Shown: piece by piece, positions 56,010-64,000 of the stretch
Layout of the letters: the number at the start of each line of letters is the position of its first letter
Position numbering within the stretch: position 1 is the first letter of the stretch
Assembly (NCBI RefSeq): GCF_963583255.1
Contig: NC_084817.1
Coordinates: 20,975,837 to 21,039,836 of the forward strand
DNA: 64,000 nucleotides
DNA from: Pyrus communis
Lineage: Eukaryota; Streptophyta; Magnoliopsida; Rosales; Rosaceae
Direction of reading: 5' to 3'
Program-made: the position numbers and the translations under genes
Notes under the pieces: generated by a model
What the model was told of the DNA's origin: nothing
The model's database searches: none
Seen by the model: only the letters and a program-made list of their open reading frames with translations

Positions 56010-58941
56010 TAGGAAAGAATCAAAGTTTCCTTGTACAATTAGATTAGGAATTTTAGAAGGAAAGCGTACTTTCCTATTCCATATAGAATAGGAAACTTAA
56101 TCAGAAAATAGGCATGTAAACCAAAATAGGGTGTGGTGAGGCTAGGAAAAAGAGAGAAAAGCCAGAGATAGCAGAGGGAGATAAAGGGTGATTAATTCTA
56201 GGGTTTTGCAAAAGTACTGTAACTCTGACCTAGGCAAAACTTTTGCTAAATCAGTATAAATCTTGCGTTTCTAGTTATTCTCTAATTTGCTAAGTTTAAT
56301 CTATTGCCAGGTACATCAATAAAAAAAATATCCAAAGTGAGTCACAGTCTCACAATTATACCAATTGGTGTCGAGAGATTGGTTCAAGGTGTTCTGTGAT
56401 GTCAAAAGGCAAGGCAACCACGAACCTAAGGCCTGCACTAAAACCTTTTGATGGCAAGGATGACTTCACGGACTGGCAAAAGACGATAAAGAATGTATTG
56501 ATATAGTAGGAATTGGATGATGCATTCATTGGTGAGAGGCCCACGACCATCACAACACAAGCATAGACCAAGATTCTTAAGAAGGCAAGAGCTCCATTAA
56601 GATCCATCGCACGAGATCAGTCAGGTCCCAGATCACAGAAAAAATGATTATTAGGGAAGCATGGGACTAGTTGGAGAACGTTTATATGGGCAAAACCATG
56701 TCCAACAAACTATTTCTCAAAGATGAGCTATTTAAGCTTTGATTGGAAGGAGGAGGTGATATTGACTTATGCAGGTTCCAGAATTGCATAGCCAATCTTT
56801 AGAAGGTTGAAGAAACTTGCAAAGATGACGATATGGCTATCATCTAGTTGAGGTCTCTACCTTCGTCTCTCAAGCACTCTCGAACAACACTAATATTTGG
56901 AAAGGAGTCCTTGAAGCTTGAAGACAAGCCCTTTAGTCATACGCTAAACTAGATGATATAACTTCAAGCTCTCAAGGCCTTTATGTCAAAGTCAAGGAGA
57001 AAGGGCAGGAAAAGACAAAGAAAGAGAAAGCAACAAAAAGGGTATGTCAAAATCCAAGAAGAAAAAGGAAAAGAAGGAAGGTTGCTACATATGTGGTTAT
57101 GCCGATCAATGGAAAAAGAACGGCAAAATTTGGAAAGAGAAGAAAATCAAGATGGAAAGAAGTTCAAGTTCAGCTAGTACAGTTACCGAGGAAGTGAGAA
57201 ATGGGGAGGTTCTTTCGGTAACATCAGGCTCCAAAGCTTTCACAAGTTGAATTTTGGATATCGGATGCACATTCCATTTGTGTGCGGTAAGAGAATGGCT
57301 TCATACCTACAAGGAGGTCAGCAGCTGAGAAGTTTTAATGGGAACGATTCACCATGTCCTATAAAGGGAATCGGCCTGTTAGAATCAGGATGTTTGATGG
57401 TGTGCAGGCTTTGGGGAATGTTAGATATATCACTAGACTGAAAAGAAAAAAAAAATTGATTTCCTTGAGTACTTTAGACAAGGCCGGTTATGGGTACCGT
57501 TATGAAGCAAGAAGAGTCAAGGTGAGTAAAGGATGTTTTGGCTTTTAATTAATTTTAAAATTCATAAGGAATCCAATTCTTTGTTAACCTCAGCATGGAT
57601 GACTTCCTACTAAATATTCATATTTTATAACTCTAATTTGAATAGAAAGATTATGGCTCAGAGTTGCCAATTGATAGAGAAGCTTGTCTCGTCCCAAGCC
57701 CAATTTGGATCATTGGCGGTAATACAAGGTAGCATTATAAAATGTTGTACAATCTAATTGGGACAATGATAGCTGGAGGAGCAGTTGTTTCCACAAAGTA
57801 GAGTACAGAAGACAAGTTTGGACTCTAACATACAGGCTAGGGCGCATAAGTCAGAATGGGTTGCAAGAATTGCACAAAAGTCTTGCTAGAAGGCGTGTCA
57901 CATCGCAAGCTAGACTTTTGTAAATTCTGCGTTCTCGAAAGGCAAACAAAGGCTCATTCGCAAGCAGCAGTGCAAATAATCAAAGTGAGGAGCAACTCAA
58001 CCATATTCACTCAAATGTTTGAAGCCTTACACCACCTAAATTCAAAGGTAGAGCCAATATTTGCTTACTTTCATGGATGGTTTTTCTAGAAAGTTTGGGT
58101 TTATTTCATGAAGCAAAAATCCGAGGTTTTTGCAAAGTTCAAGGCATGAAAGACAAAAATCGAGAATCAAACTGGAAGAAAGATCAAGTATCTCAGTATC
58201 TCATAATTGACAACATAGGTGAGCATACAAGCAAGGAGTTTGCCGATTACTATAAGCAGGAAGGCATCACAAGGTACTTCACAGTAAAAAAAAAAATTCC
58301 AACAAGACGGAGTTCTTGAGGGGATGAACAAAACTTTCATGGAAAGAGAGAAGTATGCGATTTCATACAGGATTACCTGATCATTTCTTGGCAAAGTGCA
58401 AAAGAGGTGTGGTCTGAGAAGCCAATTAACAGAGTGTAGAAAAGGTGTGGCCTGAGATTGTTAGGATTTTGGCTCGTCAAAGTTAGTGTCCTATTTTGTT
58501 TAGGATTGTATTGGGGAACGTAAGGGTGCATCGGTTCTTCTCCTAAAGGGACTAGGAAAGAATCAAAGTTTCCTTGTACAATTAGATAAGAAATCTTAGA
58601 AGTCTAATTGGAATAGGTAGAAAGTGTACTTTCCTATTCCATATAGAATAGGAAACTTAATCAGAAAATAGGCATTTAAATCATACCTATACATATAAAT
58701 AGGGGGCGGCATGGCTAGGAAAAGGAGAGAAATGCCAAAGGCAGTCGAGAGGGATAAAGGGCGATTAGTTCTAGGGCTTTGCAAAAGTACTATAACTCTT
58801 TTATTAATCAAATAAGTTGTTTCTCTACCTAGGAAAATCACAACTGAAAGTAGGCAATAGTCCAGCCGAACTAGTATATAATCTTGTGTGTTTCTAGTTA
58901 TTCTCTAATTTGCTAAGTTTAATCTATTGCCGGATACATCA
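56010..58941 (+). mobile_element. Ty1/copia element, internally deleted, with both LTRs partly preserved
   Basis: A repeat at 56010-56318 matches the later part of 58459-58941. Shared blocks include TTTCCTATTCCATATAGAAT, AACTTAATCAGAAAATAGGC and TTCTCTAATTTGCTAAGTTT. The right copy is a full LTR starting TGTTAGGATTTTGG after a purine-rich stretch; the left one lacks its first 100 bp or so. TGGTGTCGAGAG near 56366 is a degraded initiator-tRNA-Met primer site. The interior keeps gag (about 56400-56700), a CCHC-like knuckle near 57085, a pre-integrase block (VSHRKLDFCKFCVLERQT near 57895) and integrase fragments to about 58390. Reverse transcriptase and RNase H are missing, so about half of a normal copia interior is lost. 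Stops abound. Confidence 0.85.
58459..58941 (+). repeat. 3' LTR of the deleted copia element
   Basis: 483 bp, from TGTTAGGATTTTGG to GATACATCA. It carries a TATA-like CATATAAATAGGG near 58693. Relative to the 5' copy it has a block near 58800-58860 that the other lacks, so the two have diverged by indels. This marks an old insertion. Confidence 0.8.
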
Positions 58942-61500
58942 AAGAGCAAGATCCAGAAGGAGTAGGAATTATGACAATGAGGAGACTTGGGAAACGTAAA
59001 TAAGGCATAGAAATTCAAATATCAACTCGAACTACTACAAATTATTCATAGAGAAAAGCTTGTATTGAGATACTCTGAATCCTACGGCAGCCATGCATGC
59101 GTTGAGGAGGTCTAAGTTACTCAAGAAGAGCAGCTTGAGCAATCGCTTTTTTAGAAGGCCTTAGATCGTGGGCCATACAATTATGAGGAAAGTACCTTCT
59201 ACCAAAGGTGACATAATTCATAAGCAGGTAAGCCATTGCATTAATTTACTATGCTAGGCGGCATAAACAAAGCAACTAAGAAGCCCATAATAAAGTCCTT
59301 TATAAAGCAAAGCATGCATGTTTATATAGTCCACCGGAACGAACTAACAACTCAATGAGATAATTTTTTTTTATAGCAATTAGAACTCGACTTGAAGAAT
59401 TGAGATAACTAACAGAAGAAAGGACAAAGTTACCGGTAACTAGAAGAGGTCACTCTGCTTGCCGAGGGGGAAACACTCTTATTTTAAGTTCTTTCAAAGA
59501 TTGTTCCTTCCGGACCTATTCTCTATCCCGTAGTAGAAGTGCTCCCCCTTATTCCCTTACTCTAACAAGTAAGCAAATCAGTTAGGTTCGTCCATGTATA
59601 TTTGTTATGGGTATGCTTCCCATCTCAGTGAGGAAAAAACAGCCCTAAACTGAGAGGGAAAGACGGCAGGGGGGCAAGGGAATACCTTGAATCCTACATC
59701 ATGGATGACATGGGAAAGTATATGATACTTACGCAAAGATCTATAAATCCAAATGTCAAGTTGTGGTTAACTATTGGAAACGAAAGATCAGAGTTGATCT
59801 ACACAAACACAGGCTAACCAGAACATGAATGCTCAACTAACAAATTAATAATCTTACTATTGCACAACCCATACATTGGTTATCATTTCCCAACAAACAC
59901 TTGAAGGATGAGCCAACAATGTATATTAAGCCATACTACTAACTATTTTATAACTTATGAGAATAGTTTGAGTCTATCATGCTCAATTCCAATCAATTTT
60001 ATAGGTTCATCTGCACAAACTATCAGTCTATCATGCTCCTCTACGTATGGTTGTGATAACCACCCACCAGACAAAGTCTAATTGAACTTAAGAAAACTTT
60101 GTGAATCCACAATTTTTACAATGAAAACACATCACGAGAAAAAACAGCAAATCAAAACATAAATAAAAAAATTTCAAATCACTGATAATGATCAGTCTTC
60201 TCTCATGTGAAACAGTGAAAGTTATCATATATACTCTGTAATTGTTCCTTCGCAAGATATAAATATTCTATATTTTTATTCTCCAGGACTTTTTACAAAT
60301 ATGAGATTGAGATCAACCACTGCTAAGTAAGGCAAAGTTTCGAATTACTCACAGTATCAACTCACAATATTCAATCACCCTAAAAAACGCCATCATTTTG
60401 GGCATTAGCACCATGAACAGTTAACTATTAAATCAACATTTTTATCACCACCTTAACTCTAAGGACGCTAACATAACCACTGCAACTACAAGACTAAGTT
60501 CCACCAATGAACAAATGTACTACTACAAATCATCATGCCACCACCTCTTGGTTATACAATCCGCCATGAAACAAGCATTAATCCAACATGCCATAATCAA
60601 TGCCACAAGCACTACTACTACGACCTGCCAGGCCATACACAGGTACCTAGCTAGTTTATCTGAACGTTGAAATAACTATCTGAAAAACGTTATTAAGCAA
60701 ATATGAAAACCTAGATGCCTCCTCGAGGCTAAAAAGGGCTTATTTTTAGACGTATTCTAATAACTTCCATTAATGGATGCACATTTAGTATGTACATTCA
60801 TAATGTTCTAAAGTTATCATATAATATAGATCAAGAATGTAAGTTCATAACACATCGACAACTGTTAATAACGGATGTACATTACATAATGTATTTTAAA
60901 GCTATGATTGAACATCATACATTCCTTACGCAGACCAGAAACTTGATGAACTGCATCAGACACACTTAACAATTGGAAGATAAAACAATAACATAACCGA
61001 GCAAATCTTGAATCTTTGTCATAAAAAGAAGCGGGTATACAATTGGTTCGAGGGTTAACCCATAAAGCATCGGTACTAATATACTACAAGCTACTTTGGT
61101 ACTTGTACAAGATTGCACACACTAAGACCTACTTAGCGGCATATCATGAAATAAAAAGATATTGTGGAGCCGATATGGTCCAATAAATGAATCCTCAAAT
61201 CAAATTGACAATATCCATAGCAAATACCACCTCGATTTGTCTACTATTTACCCTATAAATCATAGATAAATGCTAAGAAGACTCCTCAAAAGTGGAACTC
61301 TCCATCACCTTATTTTTTTAATGTTGTCACAGAATTAACGTTACACCGTAAGGGGAAAGGGGACAGAGAGATCATGAAAATAATATAAAAAAACAGGTGC
61401 ATCGAACAAGGTAAAATTTAAACTAAAGTTAAAGGTGATCAAGGCGGTGACACCAACCAAGTTAAAAGCAATTTGTGGCGAACAGAGCACAATTTACAAG
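58942..61500. other. Intergenic, nothing recognised
   Basis: AT-rich DNA with dense stops in all frames. No inverted-repeat element with matching ends was found. The GC-richer patch near 59440-59600 is of unknown origin. Confidence 0.45.
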
Positions 61501-61533
61501 CAACAGGAAAAAGAAAAAGTAGTAATCTTGTAC

Positions 61534-62310
61534 CTGAATTGCGAAGTGAAGGCGTCTGTCTCCAAAACAAAATAAATTTCCTCTACAATAATATTATTTT
61601 CTGAAAATTCCAAAGAACAAAAATATAAGTAGAGATCACAAACAAGTGGCAGTGAACATATATTTTTCTCAAATTTTGCAATATATAATTATATTTATAA
61701 ATAAATAAATAAAAGAAGCTCAGCTCAATGCTCAATTCACAGTAAGATAAAAATCATCTGAAAGTGAAAGATAAGTATGACACTTACGACGTAGGGCTTA
61801 CGATAAGGAATCTACTATTACGCGATTCTTTCTCAGTTTCATTTAAGCTTGTAATTTTCTGGAATTTTCTCGTAGTTTTCTTGGCAGCCAAACAGACGGT
61901 TGGCGGTCGAAGGCGGACGGATATTAGTCAAGAAACAGCGAAATTACAGGTCGGAAGAGGTGTAGGAAATGGAATAAAGCAGAAGAAGGAGAATGCAGGC
62001 AGAGAAACGCGGTGATTAAGGAAGATCGCGAGGTCGGTGGAATCAGGAGAATCGGACGGAGAGAAGGGGACAAACAGAGGATGAGGAGAAGGAGATCTCT
62101 GCTTCAATGGAGGAGACAGTAGTGAGCGGATGCCTAACGAGGAAAAAGAAGGTGCGAGAGGAGGGGGTTAAGAGAGATGAAAAATATCTGCGAAACAGAC
62201 GAATTAAAAAAGAGAGGGGAAATGATGGTGGGGGAGACTCTGAAGGACAGAGAGAGCTGGTGGGGGCTATGGAGGTCTATGATGCCCCCACTCGATCTTA
62301 CACGTAATCT
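61534..62310 (-). other. Possible 5' leader of an unidentified gene on the - strand
   Basis: On the - strand 62310-61850 is CT-rich, like many plant 5' leaders, and clearly richer in G and C than its surroundings. A consensus donor GTAAGT occurs at 61785-61790. A small candidate exon (61560-61534, ending TTCAG before GTACAAG) follows. No protein-coding exon could be found further left before the copia relic. It could be a leader whose gene is lost, a non-coding transcript or chance. Confidence 0.3.
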
Positions 62311-62319
62311 ACTTTTGTT

Positions 62320-64000
62320 CCTCTCTTTCATTTGCTGATTCTCTAATAAAATATTATTAGATAGATCTAGGCTTTCGGATTCTCCCAATAGCTTTCTCAC
62401 CAGAACAAGGAGATATTCCATCGGCTCATCATGTGTTGTATTTCTTTTCTTTTTTTCTTTTTTTTTTCTTTTTTGGTTAAAAAAGGACTTGATGGTGCCA
62501 TTTAGTATTACTGTTTAAAGATATTCTCTTTTATTTGTAGATAAAAGATTTTAGGTTTGATTATCGTTAAAGATGAATTTGAATCACATTATTATTGTTA
62601 GTTCATTGTGAAGCTTAGCCACCATCCATTAGTATAGATAATATCATTTATTCAAAAAATATATATCAGCTAATAGTTTCGCCACGGTAGTCCACCTCCT
62701 TTTTGGAGGTCGTGAACAAGCATTTCAATCTCCTCCTAGCCACCATGGTGTGATTCATCAGCATCAGGACAATAACCAAGAATGTGCCGTGTTGAATAGG
62801 AATCTAAAATTCGTTCTCAACCACTGGACCACCCGTGGTGGTTATCAAGTGTAGTATTTGGAGACAATTTATATAAAACGGAATTAATAGCCGCATGGTA
62901 TTTTCATTATGAGAAGAGAAGCGTATTGTGGATAAGGACTCTACGAGGTGCAAAAGTTAAAAGTATTTTCCGACCGCTTGAGCCAGTTGGAAAACCTAAC
63001 CAATTTTGTGGCATGGAGCTCCAAGGACAAGTCTGCCGAACGTGAACTCCCAACTACTTGTTTGCCATCGACGGGTAAAGAAGTATATGTAGAGATTTAA
63101 AGGATGTCAGGCCTAGCGCTCAATAAAGTGCTTTCCAACCACTTTTGAATGAGTAGTGTGCTTAATATGTGGCATCTGAGAAATTGTGCAAGTAGCTTCG
63201 AGAGAATGTCACTTCCTCTCCACATGTTGAGTGAATAATGGAGGAATAGCTTATAGGTCATGTCTATTGCTTGGCTCATAAAATGATAGGACAATGAGAG
63301 AATTGAGAGCTAGAACTTTTGGGGGTCACTCAAGGCCTAAAAAGGTCAAGGAACCCTTATAAGCAGTCGGACCACGAGAAGTAAACTACATTATTCAATT
63401 GTTGAGCTCTCTTGTAATCCACGTCAAATGTATATTAGACCATTACAGTGGTCGTAGCCCATTTTTAACGATGAACCACTCAAATGTTTTTGTTTGTAGT
63501 CTAGCTCGATATCTCGAGGCCACCAAGGGTTGGTCATGCTGGTTTTTGTTGACCTTCCAATTTTAAGCGTTAACAATTGACATGTATAAAAACAAGTGGA
63601 AGGATTTAGTAAAGTTTTATGAATCGTTTATCTATTTGTTATTGTTAATTGATTAAACATTAATTTTAATTGACGTTTTGCAAAGATGATCTTAACATAA
63701 TGATTTATAATATGACTGATTCTGATCATAAACTCGAGTTCTATTAAAGTTTTCTACATTAGGTAGGAAAAAGTGAGTGTGATACCACTTTATTGAACTC
63801 ATGTAGGAATCACACTTCTACAATTAGCTAAAACATTACAGTATAATACCCATTACGGTTTAAGGTTCAATGTATTTTTGTCTTGAATTCAATATATTAA
63901 GGAAGTTGTTATTAACACTTCAAAAATCTCATTCTACACTCCAAACTTTATATATTTGGAAAGAAAAATACACTTGTGAAGAGTTTATAATAAAATTTTT
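62320..64000. other. Intergenic, nothing recognised
   Basis: AT-rich DNA to the right edge. The short frames have no recognisable motifs and no mobile-element ends were matched. A gene starting outside the window cannot be excluded. Confidence 0.45.

Noticed and set aside
59440..59610. GC-richer patch that could be inserted organelle DNA
   Set aside because: I could not match it to any plastid or mitochondrial gene by eye; origin left open.
1..64000. CRISPR arrays, tRNA and rRNA genes, bacterial operons
   Set aside because: None seen; the sequence is plant nuclear DNA. The tandem repeats present are minisatellites and TE-internal repeats, without regularly spaced unique spacers.

Overview
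The window is nuclear DNA of a flowering plant, almost certainly a eudicot. It is AT-rich and gene-poor, with spliced genes, plant retrotransposon lineages and many small non-autonomous DNA transposons. Several repeat families look like those of Rosaceae (apple/pear group), but that is memory-based inference, not something the sequence proves. No bacterial-type operons, CRISPR arrays, rRNA genes or tRNA genes were found.

The only complete host gene I can reconstruct is a MIKC-type MADS-box transcription factor of the AGL17/ANR1 clade on the + strand. Its coding exons run from 29065 to 47081. Eight coding exons (182, 79, 62, 100, 42, 84, 155 and 16 bp) join into one 239-codon frame. Every intron has GT..AG ends. 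Intron 1 is about 9.9 kb and holds an antisense RTE-type LINE, a foldback MITE and a Harbinger-like element. Introns 2 and 3 carry further DNA-transposon material. A G-box, a TATA box, a probable spliced leader and an AATAAA signal bracket the gene.

From left to right: 1-1240 is the 3' end of a decayed Ty1/copia element with its 3' LTR. About 1690-8185 and 8186-17765 are two diverged tandem copies of one non-coding segment, and a fragment of a third lies near 23.77-24.29 kb. The copies carry different insertions, so each supplies the empty site for the other. These include Harbinger-like and hAT-like elements, a SINE inside a MITE, and a three-level nest (hAT containing a TRIM containing a long-TIR element). 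About 18.69-21.0 kb is a decayed L1-type LINE. At 21.27-23.12 kb a foldback element encloses another long-TIR element. At 26.65-27.69 kb is a deleted hAT that still encodes the transposase dimerisation tail. The MADS gene follows.

Downstream of the gene, at 49.02-49.78 kb, is a hAT-like element with an internal minisatellite. At 50181-55786 is an apparently intact Ty3/gypsy chromovirus on the - strand, with identical 324-bp LTRs and a perfect 5-bp target duplication. At 56.0-58.94 kb is an internally deleted Ty1/copia relic. The rest is intergenic, apart from a possible CT-rich leader of an unidentified - strand gene near 61.5-62.3 kb.

There is no convincing new biochemical system here. The value of the window lies in the exactly resolved nested and reciprocal insertions, and in the complete MADS gene whose introns have filled with transposons.
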